A DNA stretch of 64,000 nt from Bacillota bacterium. Lineage in GTDB: Bacteria; Bacillota; Clostridia; Clostridiales; Clostridiaceae. Both the position numbers and the translations under genes were made by a program. The stretch spans positions 1 to 64,000 of the forward strand of contig JAJXWH010000020.1 of NCBI GenBank assembly GCA_021781745.1, written 5' to 3'. Under the pieces are notes generated by a model, which saw nothing but the letters and a program-made list of their open reading frames with translations, was not told the DNA's origin and did no database searches. Below, piece by piece: positions 37,625 to 47,159 of the stretch (its first letter is position 1; each line of letters opens with the position of its first letter).

Positions 37625-38217
37625 CTACTTCACCTCTTTAGGACAATTATTATATTCTGGATATTGACTTAAATCTATTGCCTTTAAATTTGGATTATTT
37701 TTATCCTTTTCTGATAAAATTATATTTTCTATTCCTTCTATTGGCCATTCTATGTTAATAGCTGGATCATTCCACATAATTCCGCACTCATATTCTGGTG
37801 AATAGAAATTTGTACACTTATAATTGAATATAGCCTCATCTGAAAGTACTAAAAATCCATGGGCAAAGCCTTCTGGAATATAAAATAACTTTTTATTTTC
37901 CTCACTTAAAATAACGCCTTCCCATTTACCATAAGTTTTTGAACCAACTCTAAGGTCAACAGCCACATCAAATACTTTCCCTCTCGTTACCCTCACCAGT
38001 TTTCCCTGGCTATTTTTTTCTGGAAATGAAGTCCTCTTAATACCCCTTTAGTTGATCTTGACTCATTATCTTGTACAAATGTCATATTAAGTCCAAATTC
38101 TGAAAACTGCTTCATGTTATGAGTTTCCATAAAGTAACCTCTACTATCACCAAAAATTCTAGGCTCTATTATATAGACTCCGTACAATTTTGTAGCATTG
38201 AAATTAAAATTTCCCAT
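37625..38217 (-). pseudogene. rfbC: dTDP-4-dehydrorhamnose 3,5-epimerase, interrupted by a frameshift
   Basis: The first 70 residues (including SRGYFMETHN and GVLRGLHFQK) are followed by a shift at a run of seven A (38013-38019, T on the plus strand), giving IARENW and a stop. The rest (VTRGKVFDVAVDLRVGS onward) is intact in the next frame and overlaps by four bases. One more A would restore a full-length protein of about 198 residues. It may be a sequencing or assembly error, a true pseudogene, or a switchable gene, since slippage on the A run could still give active protein. The epimerase is otherwise essential to the rhamnose pathway, and flanking genes are intact. Confidence 0.85.
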
Positions 38218-38240
38218 AATTCACCTCTTAGTTTATATTA

Positions 38241-39137
38241 TTAGATTTCGTGATTTAATTTCTGCAATTCAACTTCTTCTACTATATCTATTAAATATTT
38301 ACCATACCCAGTTTTCATTAGTGGCTTCGCAAGTTTAATAACTTGTTCTGAAGTTATCCAGCCTTGCCTATAAGTTATTTCTTCAAGGCATGCTATATAG
38401 GTTCCTTGTGTACTTTGTACAGCCTCTACAAAATTTGATGCTTGTAGCATGGACGCATGAGTTCCCGTATCAAGCCATGCCATTCCTCTTCCTAATAATT
38501 GAACCTTTAAGGTTCCTTCATTCATATAACATTTGTTTAAGTCTGTTATTTCAAGTTCTCCTCTTGCAGATGGTTTTAACTCCTTAGCTTTTTTAACTAC
38601 TGAGTTATCATAAAAATAGAGCCCTGGTACTGCATATTTTGACTTTGGATTTTCAGGCTTTTCTTCTAAGGAAATTACTTTTCCAGTATCATCAAATTCA
38701 ACTACCCCAAAAGACTTTGGATTTTGAACGTAATAGCCAAATATATAAGCTCCATTTTCTAAGCTTGCAGCTTTCCTCAAATGCTCCGAAAAGCTCTGCC
38801 CATAAAAAATGTTATCTCCAAGTACCATTGCCACCTTATCTTTACCAATAAACTTTTTCCCTATTATAAAAGCATCTGCAAGTCCATTGGGACTTTCCTG
38901 AATAGCATATTCAATATTCAATCCTAATTCTTGTCCATCTTTAAATAATTCTTTAAAATTTATTATATCTCTCGGAGTTGATATAATTAGAATATCTCTT
39001 ATTCCTGCAAGTATTAAAACCGACATTGGGTAATAAATCATTGGTTTATCATATATTGGCACCATTTGTTTTGACATTGCTTTAGTTACTGGGTATAGGC
39101 GTGTACCTGAACCGCCTGCTAGAATAATTCCTTTCAT
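38241..39137 (-). CDS. rfbA: Glucose-1-phosphate thymidylyltransferase
   Basis: This enzyme of 298 residues has signature [20 protein letters not shown] and [13 protein letters not shown] in the substrate pocket. It makes dTDP-glucose, the first step to dTDP-rhamnose and to amino-deoxy sugars. It is the first gene of the rfbACDB unit. The start at 39137 is chosen because the GAAAGGA site touches the ATG at 39149. Confidence 0.95.
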   Translation of the reverse strand: MKGIILAGGSGTRLYPVTKAMSKQMVPIYDKPMIYYPMSVLILAGIRDILIISTPRDIINFKELFKDGQELGLNIEYAIQESPNGLADAFIIGKKFIGKDKVAMVLGDNIFYGQSFSEHLRKAASLENGAYIFGYYVQNPKSFGVVEFDDTGKVISLEEKPENPKSKYAVPGLYFYDNSVVKKAKELKPSARGELEITDLNKCYMNEGTLKVQLLGRGMAWLDTGTHASMLQASNFVEAVQSTQGTYIACLEEITYRQGWITSEQVIKLAKPLMKTGYGKYLIDIVEEVELQKLNHEI

Positions 39138-39149
39138 ATTAACTATCAT

Positions 39150-39480
39150 TCCTTTCCCTATGCTTAAGACACAAAATTTAATGAAACATATTGATTAACA
39201 TGTGTCGAATACCTTACTAAGTTTACAAAACAACTTGATATTTATATAAATATATGGATATAACTATATCTTATATAATATGTATATTTTCTACTTTAGA
39301 AGCATATTGGGGTATATGCTACTTTATAATTCATATAAAATTTAAAATATACAAAAGCAAGCTTTTTGAGAATGAAAAGCTTGCTTTCTAATTGATATTT
39401 TTAATCACAATTATAAGTATTATAATTATCCCCTATTTTGACCGTATATTAAAATTTGGTTTTCACCCAAATCTAAGTTT
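39150..39480. other. Spacer between loci A and B
   Basis: This 331-base gap holds the terminator of locus B (given separately) and must hold the promoter of rfbA. A possible leader stem GACACA...TGTGTC lies at about 39167-39205. No clear -35/-10 pair or gene is recognised. Confidence 0.35.
39354..39387 (-). terminator. Terminator at the end of locus B
   Basis: A perfect 13-bp stem (39354-39366 with 39375-39387) and an 8-base loop, with a short T run at its end on the minus strand, lie about 95 bases after the last locus B gene. Confidence 0.65.
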
Positions 39481-40656
39481 TTAAATTAGACTTTTTATTT
39501 TTTTGAATAAACTATAAATTCCTAACAAAATAAATAATTTTTTCACTTTATATTTTGTCGGAAAATATGTTTCAACCTTATCCCAAATCTCTACATTGTG
39601 CTTTTGAAGAAATTCATCATGTCGTAATCCCATAGTCACAGAATTTTCAATAAACTCATTTTCTTGCACAATTTTTGAATAACTTAAAGGCCTTAACCCC
39701 AATAATCTTGTACTGACTATTTTATCACCCTTTTCTGTAAAAGCTGCTATACAAGATGTTCCAAGTGATCCTTCACCTTCATATTCAGCATACCAATCTC
39801 CTAATATAATATCACATGTTTCCGTAATACCTTTACAATCACAGTGCGAACAACTATTTCTTAACGACAAATTGTATACCAATGTAGCCTCAATATACTT
39901 AGAAGAAGGTAGATATGTTGGCAGATAAATAATCTCACCAGATGCAAATTCATATCTGCAATTAGATTTCTTGTACCCATCTTTTGACTTATCTCTAAAA
40001 TTCACAGCTATTAGTTTACTATTATACTTATTCTCCAGCCAAACCTTATAGCTTTCCCACACCCCTGGCGCAGATATCCCATGACAAATAACAGCTACAT
40101 TAATAAGCCTTTCTCTCAAGGGACCATTACCTGAATTGCTTATATAATTATGCATTGCAGCGATTTGACAAGGAGTTCCGCTAAAAAGAACTTCTTTCCC
40201 TTCTTCTAATACGCTTAAGACTTTCTGATAGATATCGCCTAAATTACTCTGAACATACTTTGAACCTTGCATCTTTTGCAAATCTTCTTGTGAATTACTA
40301 ATTGTATGTCTTGCCACAAGCGAATCATCCCATACGCACCCACAAACAAAACCACCTTTGGATAATGTCTGCTTTGCCAATTCAAAAAATGCACCACCAG
40401 ATGAACTTCTTTTTTTAGCAGCTGCATCATCTGAGCAATAAAGCCATGCCGAAACATCTTCTGGTTTATTCTTTTTTATCCCATGATAATGAGGACATAC
40501 CTTATTACACTTTCCGCAGTTAATACATTTTTCCTTATCTACTTGCGGAAATTCAAATCCATTTTTATCCTCTATCATTTTAATTGCATTTACCGGACAG
40601 GCAGCAGCGCAGGCTTTGCATCCACAACAATACAATTCAAATTCATAATCAATCAT
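39481..40656 (-). CDS. Ferredoxin-domain F420 hydrogenase/dehydrogenase beta-like protein
   Basis: The N-terminus carries two 4Fe-4S motifs (CCGCKACAAACPVNAIKM and CINCGKCNKVCP), and the rest is the FrhB/FdhB-like C-terminal domain with SSSGGAFFELA and SGTPCQIAAM segments; 391 residues. Proteins of this type are common beside polysaccharide pyruvyl transferase genes in capsule loci of anaerobes, where their redox role is not defined. It is the last gene of locus B and starts 3 bases after the pyruvyl transferase stop. Confidence 0.82.
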   Translation of the reverse strand: MIDYEFELYCCGCKACAAACPVNAIKMIEDKNGFEFPQVDKEKCINCGKCNKVCPHYHGIKKNKPEDVSAWLYCSDDAAAKKRSSSGGAFFELAKQTLSKGGFVCGCVWDDSLVARHTISNSQEDLQKMQGSKYVQSNLGDIYQKVLSVLEEGKEVLFSGTPCQIAAMHNYISNSGNGPLRERLINVAVICHGISAPGVWESYKVWLENKYNSKLIAVNFRDKSKDGYKKSNCRYEFASGEIIYLPTYLPSSKYIEATLVYNLSLRNSCSHCDCKGITETCDIILGDWYAEYEGEGSLGTSCIAAFTEKGDKIVSTRLLGLRPLSYSKIVQENEFIENSVTMGLRHDEFLQKHNVEIWDKVETYFPTKYKVKKLFILLGIYSLFKKIKSLI

Positions 40657-40658
40657 AT

Positions 40659-41759
40659 TTATACCTCAATCGCTTTTTTTAAATATTCTATAGATGATTC
40701 TCTCAACCATTGCATTTTTTCTTTCACTAAACTGAAATCTGTGTTTAATAGCTTATCCACATTAATTCCTTGACATGTAACTAAATGATCTGCTAATCCT
40801 AACTGTGCTAGCAAAGATGCCATTCTTGGATCTGGAGTACCAGTATGTATTGAAACATATGGTTTACTATAAATTGTAGAAAATGCAGTACCATGAAAAG
40901 AATTTGTGACCACAAACTCAGCATTTTTAATCATGCTCAGAAATTCTAGTGGTCCAACGTCTAATTTTCGTTTAATTCCTTTAAACATAGCACGTGGAGG
41001 TGGTACTATATTAATAACTGAAAGTTTCATCTCTCTGGCAATCTTTTTCGCTGCTTCAATAACCTCCGCATTGCAATTCCAAGAAAATAAAAGAATATAT
41101 TTTTCTTTCAATAAACGTTCTTTACAAATTTTATCATATTCTTCAGCATCAAGTAGTAATGTTGGGTCTAGTACTAATTCACAATTAATCCCCCTGGATT
41201 TCAGATATTCAACCCCACTTGTTTCTCTAACTGAAACCATATCAAACTGTTTTAGCCACGGCAGAAAAGTATCTTCATGATTAGGCGCTTTTTTTACCCA
41301 TTTTCCAAAAGACGCTGCATAAGAAACTCGTCTCTGTGACTTAGGGAAGTTTAAAAAGAATATGGGATTAGCTGCAGGTGCATCAGACTCGTCAAGATTC
41401 CATATTTGATCACTTCCACAAACTATACATTCATAATCTTCTGCATGCTTTGTTATTTCTTCTTCAGTTCTATATAATTTGCTGGTTATTAAACAATTTT
41501 GCGTATAACTATCAAATAGTTTCTGGCGCTTACTTAATTGTCTATAATATGGTATCCTTGAAACAATTTTAATTACTTCTTTCAATCTTTTTGGCTTTCT
41601 GCTAAACATCTCTCTGCTTGCAAGAAAACGTTCTGTTTCAAAATTTATTATCTCACAATCTAAACAGTATTTTCTAATAGTAGTCTCTAAAGCATAAGCC
41701 TGAAGACTAGCACCGTAATTAAATCCAGTATGATAAGTCAATATTCCAACTTTTGTCAA
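40659..41759 (-). CDS. Polysaccharide pyruvyl transferase family protein
   Basis: This GT-B-like enzyme of about 366 residues has an N-terminal TKVGILTYHTGFNYGASLQ and a C-terminal FVVTNSFHGTAFSTIYSKPY, the CsaB/WcaK family pattern, with the conserved His in SFHG. It would add a ketal-linked pyruvate from PEP to a sugar, giving a negative charge. The start is TTG 41759, whose TGA overlaps the flippase stop (TTGA), with GGGAGG upstream; the ATG at 41801 lies inside the flippase. Confidence 0.85.
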   Translation of the reverse strand: MTKVGILTYHTGFNYGASLQAYALETTIRKYCLDCEIINFETERFLASREMFSRKPKRLKEVIKIVSRIPYYRQLSKRQKLFDSYTQNCLITSKLYRTEEEITKHAEDYECIVCGSDQIWNLDESDAPAANPIFFLNFPKSQRRVSYAASFGKWVKKAPNHEDTFLPWLKQFDMVSVRETSGVEYLKSRGINCELVLDPTLLLDAEEYDKICKERLLKEKYILLFSWNCNAEVIEAAKKIAREMKLSVINIVPPPRAMFKGIKRKLDVGPLEFLSMIKNAEFVVTNSFHGTAFSTIYSKPYVSIHTGTPDPRMASLLAQLGLADHLVTCQGINVDKLLNTDFSLVKEKMQWLRESSIEYLKKAIEV

Positions 41760-43183
41760 TTGTATTTCCTCCCTTTCAAAAATCTTTTCATACTGATACA
41801 TATTTCTTCTACACCAATATGTATCATCTCACTAAATGATAATTCCAACTCTCTATGTGCTTTGATTGGCCATGCCCAAATATTATATAATGCTTGACTT
41901 AAAACCTGAGCAATAATTAATCCATATATACCTGAGTTTAGTGGGCCAATAAAAATAAAGGAAAATACTACACATAAAATTGCTGAAACCATAAATGCTT
42001 TAACATATGGTATTCTATTGGTACAAGAAAAATATGATGTGTAACAATTTCTAAATGTAAGCATAAATTGATATACACATAGTCCTAATAAAACCGGAAC
42101 TGTTACTATTGTTTCTGGTTTAACTAACCGTAAAAGAGGTAAGCCAACAAAAACAGTACCTAAAACCCCCAAAATAAATATTCCTATAAATACAGTAACA
42201 ATCATTGACATAAAACTTTTTAGCTTTTTCCTGTTGTTATTTATATATGCCTCTTGTAATCCTGGCTGATATGCAGTATATAATGTAGCTGCAATAGCTG
42301 CAATAGCAGAAGCTATTTGAACTCCAATTGAATAAACCCCTGTTTCTGAAAGAGATAAATACACAGAACAAATCAGTACACTTACTTGATTACAGAAATA
42401 ATTGAATATTGAGATGGAACCATCCCGCCATGCATTATGCCAAACCACAAAAAATAAGTCTTTAACCTGTTGTTTATCATGTTTTTCATTTATTTGTTTT
42501 AATCTTTCACCAATTCCGTGATACTGGTAAAACCTGAATTTTCCTAAAACTCGAAACAATGTCCCATATACTAAATATGCTGCGCTAGCTCCTACAATAC
42601 CCGCACCAGCAGCTAAGAATACTATTGTTACTATAATTTGTGCAGCACGAGCTATTACTGTATTCTTATTTGCTAAATCTATAGCACCTACACCTCTTAA
42701 AAATGAAGCATAATACCCATAATATAGATTTAAAAATGCAGCAATAGAATAAATAATCCAAGCGATTATATGTTTATAACCAATAATCCCACGTGAAATA
42801 TAGCATATATAGCTAGTTCCTATAGTAAGCAATAAAAGCAGTGCAAATAAGGATAAAATTAGATATATATACCGGCAAGTATATAAAACTCTTTTCATTA
42901 CTTGAAAATTGGGTTCTCGTTCTTCTACAAACACAACGTTTTCTTTTCTTAATTCTTCTGCCCCGCTCCAACAATACGTAATATTACGAGCAAAAGTAAC
43001 TGCAAACCCAAAATCAAATAAAGTGGCAATAGCCCCTATGCTTGTAAATACATACCACAAACCTAACATATCTGCATCTAGATAATATATAATAAATGGT
43101 AACATTAAAATATTAGCAGTCATCGACATTATTGTTCCAATATAACTCCATATCAAGACTCTTTTTGTAACAGTTATTTTCAA
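41756..43183 (-). CDS. Oligosaccharide flippase (locus B)
   Basis: This 475-residue polytopic protein with 12 or more helices resembles Wzx/PST transporters (segments such as YYLDADMLGLWYVFTSIGAI and FDFGFAVTFARNI). It would flip the lipid-linked repeat unit made by locus B. The start is TTG 43183 with AGGAG 9 bases before it. Its end overlaps the pyruvyl transferase start. Confidence 0.82.
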   Translation of the reverse strand: MKITVTKRVLIWSYIGTIMSMTANILMLPFIIYYLDADMLGLWYVFTSIGAIATLFDFGFAVTFARNITYCWSGAEELRKENVVFVEEREPNFQVMKRVLYTCRYIYLILSLFALLLLLTIGTSYICYISRGIIGYKHIIAWIIYSIAAFLNLYYGYYASFLRGVGAIDLANKNTVIARAAQIIVTIVFLAAGAGIVGASAAYLVYGTLFRVLGKFRFYQYHGIGERLKQINEKHDKQQVKDLFFVVWHNAWRDGSISIFNYFCNQVSVLICSVYLSLSETGVYSIGVQIASAIAAIAATLYTAYQPGLQEAYINNNRKKLKSFMSMIVTVFIGIFILGVLGTVFVGLPLLRLVKPETIVTVPVLLGLCVYQFMLTFRNCYTSYFSCTNRIPYVKAFMVSAILCVVFSFIFIGPLNSGIYGLIIAQVLSQALYNIWAWPIKAHRELELSFSEMIHIGVEEICISMKRFLKGRKYN

Positions 43184-43215
43184 AATTCCAACTCCTCTTG
43201 TAAGCTACTTTTTAT

Positions 43216-44541
43216 CTAATAAATTTTTATTCTTAATTTATGTACTACTACAAATCTAAAAGTAATATAAATTAGAATAAAAATTAATAAGTAGTTCGAT
43301 GTCCAAATATTAAAGGAAAAATCATCGTATCCAGCAAAATATAATACATGAATAAGGAAAATATATATAATAACAAAAAAATGATTTTCCTTTATGCTAG
43401 CAGCATACTTGATCTTAAAATAATATATATAATTAAATATAAATGAAACCAAGCTGGTCATTAACAAAACGCCTTTTAGCCCAAAATCCCAATACCATCT
43501 TCCTAATAATGTAACTGTATTGCCGTGCCACGAAAACGGTAAAAACGACATTATTTCTGTTCCCTTAGGAATAATGTCAAAAAACTTTAATATTGGAAAT
43601 AGTCCTGGAAAAGATACTTCTCCCCAGCAAGAAGATGTATATTGATTTTTTACTATTATATTGAAATAATATATACCTGTAGATAAATAATTACTTGCAG
43701 CTTCATATATTGTTTCACTTTCTTTTCTTCCTACCATCCTACCCACAAGATAAAACAGTGGAATCATAATCAAAATTACTGTAACAGATACTTTAGCATA
43801 CTTCCTTTTTTCTTTTTTAACTTGACTTCTTCTTTTTTTATAAGTGTTACATATATAACTACATGTTAGCCAAGCAACAAGAAAGAATAACGAACTCTGA
43901 CGTCCGCCAGAAAATAGTAATCGAAATATAATATATTCAGCAAATGACACTAAATATATTCGTTTCTCTTTAAGATACATTTTTTTGATACTATTGTTGT
44001 ATATATATGCATACAAAATAATATAGTTTAATGCTAGTAATACTTTATTTATCTGTGATAAGATCATTCTTCCACCGCCCAAACTGGCCGCTTCTAAATT
44101 AACCATTTTTTTGTATCCTGCCATAATAGAGTTCCAGGAACTTCCTCCACCATAGCTTAGAATAATCGCTAAGCTCCATAATATACAAATTGCACCTAAA
44201 AAAATTGTGAAATACACAATCGATTTAGAAAGTTCTATAGGATGCCTTTCAATAATTGGTAGATAATCATTTTTACTATTTACTTTAAATAACTTTGCAG
44301 CAATCCTAATAATAAGTTCAGTAGACAAAAAAGTAATAGATGAGTACATGAATACAAAAAATGTATTGATATCTAATAATGTCATTCCCCATTCTTTAGC
44401 TAATACCACAGAACATCCTACGCATAGAAAAAAAGAAGCAAAATAAATAAAACTTGGAGATGAAAAGTCAGAATTTGATAAAATACATGCTATAATAACA
44501 AAGATACCAAACATAAATAAAGCATAAGTTATTGATATCAT
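43216..44541 (-). CDS. Oligosaccharide repeat-unit polymerase (locus B Wzy-like)
   Basis: This 441-residue polytopic protein has about 10 helices and a large loop near residues 270-330 (YLSTGIYYFNIIV, then FPILKFFDIIP), the usual layout of O-antigen or EpsG-type polymerases. It is the only candidate polymerase of locus B. Its start overlaps the GT9 stop by four bases. Sequence similarity in this class is weak, so the call rests on topology and context. Confidence 0.7.
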   Translation of the reverse strand: MISITYALFMFGIFVIIACILSNSDFSSPSFIYFASFFLCVGCSVVLAKEWGMTLLDINTFFVFMYSSITFLSTELIIRIAAKLFKVNSKNDYLPIIERHPIELSKSIVYFTIFLGAICILWSLAIILSYGGGSSWNSIMAGYKKMVNLEAASLGGGRMILSQINKVLLALNYIILYAYIYNNSIKKMYLKEKRIYLVSFAEYIIFRLLFSGGRQSSLFFLVAWLTCSYICNTYKKRRSQVKKEKRKYAKVSVTVILIMIPLFYLVGRMVGRKESETIYEAASNYLSTGIYYFNIIVKNQYTSSCWGEVSFPGLFPILKFFDIIPKGTEIMSFLPFSWHGNTVTLLGRWYWDFGLKGVLLMTSLVSFIFNYIYYFKIKYAASIKENHFFVIIYIFLIHVLYFAGYDDFSFNIWTSNYLLIFILIYITFRFVVVHKLRIKIY

Positions 44542-45587
44542 AAATTTTCACCTAAACTATCTATAATTTTTTCATAAACTCTATTAACTGTAATTGTCTC
44601 CATACATTTTCTATTATCACATTCTATAGCGTAAGCTTTACCATAACAGGGTGCACATTCAGTCTTCCCCCAAATCACTTCCGAATAAGCTGAATATGGT
44701 TTCCATATATTAGGGTCAGTACCACCAAATAATGTAATAGTTCTCTTTCCTAATGCAGCTGCACAATGCATCATTCCAGTATCTGCACCTACAACAATAT
44801 CACTTTGATTTAAAATTGCTAAACTCTCCTTAATTGATGTTTTTCCTGCATAATTAATAACCCCTAATATTGAAATTTTTTTGCTTATTTCTTCTAATTG
44901 CTGACTTTCTTTAATGCCCCCAATAAAGGCTACCTTTAAATTACTCAAACAAAGCTTTTGTGATAGAGATACCCAATTCAAAATTCCCCATTCTTTAATA
45001 TTTTTCTTTATTTGAGCCCCACCTTTATTGTATATAGTAATGTTAGTTCCAAGACATATAGTTACTAACTTTTGTTCATTTTTTTCAATTTTTAGTATAT
45101 CAGCAAACTTTTCTTTACAAAAAACATTTAAGTCTAGTTCAATTTTAGAATTAAATCTTTCTAATAATCTTTCATATTGTTGTACAATGTGCATATTTTC
45201 ATCAACTTGTATAGGATAATCAATAAATCCTGTTTTACCACTTATCTGCTTAATTACGCTCTTACATCCAATAGCTTTGCATATTATACCCGGTAGTTTT
45301 CCAGCTTTAAAACTAGTTGTACAGCTAAAGCCATAATTGTATTTCTCTTTTCTCAACTCCAGTAAGACTTTTAAAGACTGTAATGGCTTTTTTCTTGAAT
45401 AAAACCAGCAAGTTTGAACATATTTTTGACATTCAATAATTTCAGATATAATTTTTGAGGAGCCTAAAGCATCACTCAAAATAAGATTAATCTTTGAATC
45501 TGGATAAATTTTTTTCAAAGCTTTTGCTAGTGATAATTCAATCACTGTATCTCCAATTCCAACTCCACCAAAAATCAGAAAATTCAT
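44538..45587 (-). CDS. Family 9 glycosyltransferase (heptosyltransferase-type)
   Basis: This 349-residue GT-B enzyme has N-terminal GGVGIGDTVIELSLAKAL and C-terminal GADTGMMHCAAALGKRTITL, the heptosyltransferase pattern in which the Asp and His residues contact the ADP-sugar. With the ADP-heptose genes around it, it probably transfers heptose to the growing oligosaccharide. It is followed by the polymerase gene. Confidence 0.85.
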   Translation of the reverse strand: MNFLIFGGVGIGDTVIELSLAKALKKIYPDSKINLILSDALGSSKIISEIIECQKYVQTCWFYSRKKPLQSLKVLLELRKEKYNYGFSCTTSFKAGKLPGIICKAIGCKSVIKQISGKTGFIDYPIQVDENMHIVQQYERLLERFNSKIELDLNVFCKEKFADILKIEKNEQKLVTICLGTNITIYNKGGAQIKKNIKEWGILNWVSLSQKLCLSNLKVAFIGGIKESQQLEEISKKISILGVINYAGKTSIKESLAILNQSDIVVGADTGMMHCAAALGKRTITLFGGTDPNIWKPYSAYSEVIWGKTECAPCYGKAYAIECDNRKCMETITVNRVYEKIIDSLGENL

Positions 45588-45647
45588 TATTATCTACCTT
45601 TCCTATACAATTAAATTTTTATATTAATGTCCTATTTTTTATTATTC

Positions 45648-46163
45648 CTATAACAAATCTAATTGTTTTGCAATTTCTAGCATCTCATTATCTATGGCAT
45701 TTTTAGGAACAATAAATCCGCGGCATCCACTTTTTTCACAAATTGCAAGATCTCTTTGCTTATCACCAATTGCTATGCTTTGATTCAAATCTATATCAAA
45801 TTCTTTGACTGCTTGATTAAATAATCCTAACTTCGGTTTACGGCACTCACAATTTTTTCGGTATTTAGATATTAATGCATTTGGCAAATGAGGGCAATAA
45901 TATACCTTTTCAATATATATGCCATTACCCTCAAGTTTCTTCTTCATCCAATCATTTAATTTAATAACATCCTCTTCATTACAATATCCCCTGGCAATAC
46001 ACGACTGATTTGTTATAATAAACAGCTTGTAACCTTTATCTTGAAATATTCTTAGTGCTTCAATCACTCCCGGAATAAACTCAAAATCCTCAATTTTATA
46101 TAAATAATTTTTATCAACATTTATTGTTCCATCTCTATCTAGAAAAATCGCCTTACATACCAT
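45648..46163 (-). CDS. gmhB: D-glycero-manno-heptose 1,7-bisphosphate 7-phosphatase
   Basis: This 171-residue HAD-IIIA phosphatase has the nucleophile motif FLDRDGTINVD, a later ITNQSCIARGY and the Cys-rich zinc loop CECRKPKLGLF. It removes the 7-phosphate in the pathway to ADP-heptose. The histidinol-phosphatase branch has a similar fold, but the neighbours fix the assignment. Confidence 0.9.
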   Translation of the reverse strand: MVCKAIFLDRDGTINVDKNYLYKIEDFEFIPGVIEALRIFQDKGYKLFIITNQSCIARGYCNEEDVIKLNDWMKKKLEGNGIYIEKVYYCPHLPNALISKYRKNCECRKPKLGLFNQAVKEFDIDLNQSIAIGDKQRDLAICEKSGCRGFIVPKNAIDNEMLEIAKQLDLL

Positions 46164-46193
46164 AATAATTTTTCCCCTGATTACTACAGCTTT

Positions 46194-47159
46194 CTAATAT
46201 ATTTCGAAATTTTTATTTAGGTGATTCTGAACATAATCCAACGCACCTTCTTCTAGATTCTTAAATTCATCCACATACCCTACACTCCTGAGCTTCATCA
46301 TCTCAGCTTTCGTATAATACTGATACTTCTCTTTCAATTGTTCAGGCATATCTATAAAAACAATGTTCGGTTCTAAATCTAAAGCACGGAATGTTGCTTC
46401 GGCAAGTTCTCTAAAACTCTGTGCTTTTCCAGTTCCTACATTAAACAAACCACTAACATCTGGATTGTCCAAAAGCCATTTTATAACTGCACATGCATCC
46501 TTAATATATACAAAATCTCTAAGTTGTCCACCATCTTCATAATTAGGGTCACAAGACTTAAACAATTTAACAAATCCTGTTTCTTTAATCTGCTTAAATC
46601 CGTGAAAAATCATACTAGCCATAGATCCTTTAAAATACTCATTGGGTCCATATACATTAAAAAATTTAAGACCACAATGCTGTTTAGGAAATTCTGTCTG
46701 CTTTTTTACCCACAAATCAAACAACTGTTTTGAATAACCATACCCATTTAAAGGTATCAAATTATCAATGTTTATATTATCATCAAATCCTTGACTTCCA
46801 TCACCATAGGTTGCTGCAGAACTAGCATATATAAAACTAATCTGCTTTTCTCTACAATAATTCCATAAAGTCTTAGTGTATTCAAAGTTATTGTTCCATA
46901 AATAATCAAAATCTCTTTCTGTAGTCGCCGAGCAAGCCCCCATATGAATAATAGCAGTAATTCCCTCGTATGATGATAACTTATCTAGGAACTTATTCTT
47001 ATTCACATATTCAATATATTTTTTATTTCTCATATTCATCCACTTGTCTGTAGTCATAATATTATCAACTATTATAATATCTTCAATTCCTACATCATTT
47101 AATGTTCTAACAACACAGCTTCCAATAAAACCTGCCCCACCTGTTACTATAATACTCAT
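46194..47159 (-). CDS. hldD: ADP-L-glycero-D-manno-heptose 6-epimerase
   Basis: This 321-residue SDR enzyme has N-terminal GGAGFIGSCVVRTLND and mid-protein FFNVYGPNEY. Its catalytic Tyr-Lys pair lies in GYGYSKQLFD near residue 140, and the C-terminal FRALDLEPNIVFIDMPE is family-like. It turns ADP-D,D-heptose into ADP-L,D-heptose. It directly abuts gmhA. Confidence 0.9.
   Translation of the reverse strand: MSIIVTGGAGFIGSCVVRTLNDVGIEDIIIVDNIMTTDKWMNMRNKKYIEYVNKNKFLDKLSSYEGITAIIHMGACSATTERDFDYLWNNNFEYTKTLWNYCREKQISFIYASSAATYGDGSQGFDDNINIDNLIPLNGYGYSKQLFDLWVKKQTEFPKQHCGLKFFNVYGPNEYFKGSMASMIFHGFKQIKETGFVKLFKSCDPNYEDGGQLRDFVYIKDACAVIKWLLDNPDVSGLFNVGTGKAQSFRELAEATFRALDLEPNIVFIDMPEQLKEKYQYYTKAEMMKLRSVGYVDEFKNLEEGALDYVQNHLNKNFEIY

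Noticed and set aside
40239..40457. 72-codon minus-strand frame inside the ferredoxin-domain protein gene
   Set aside because: It is an alternative frame entirely inside a well-supported gene.
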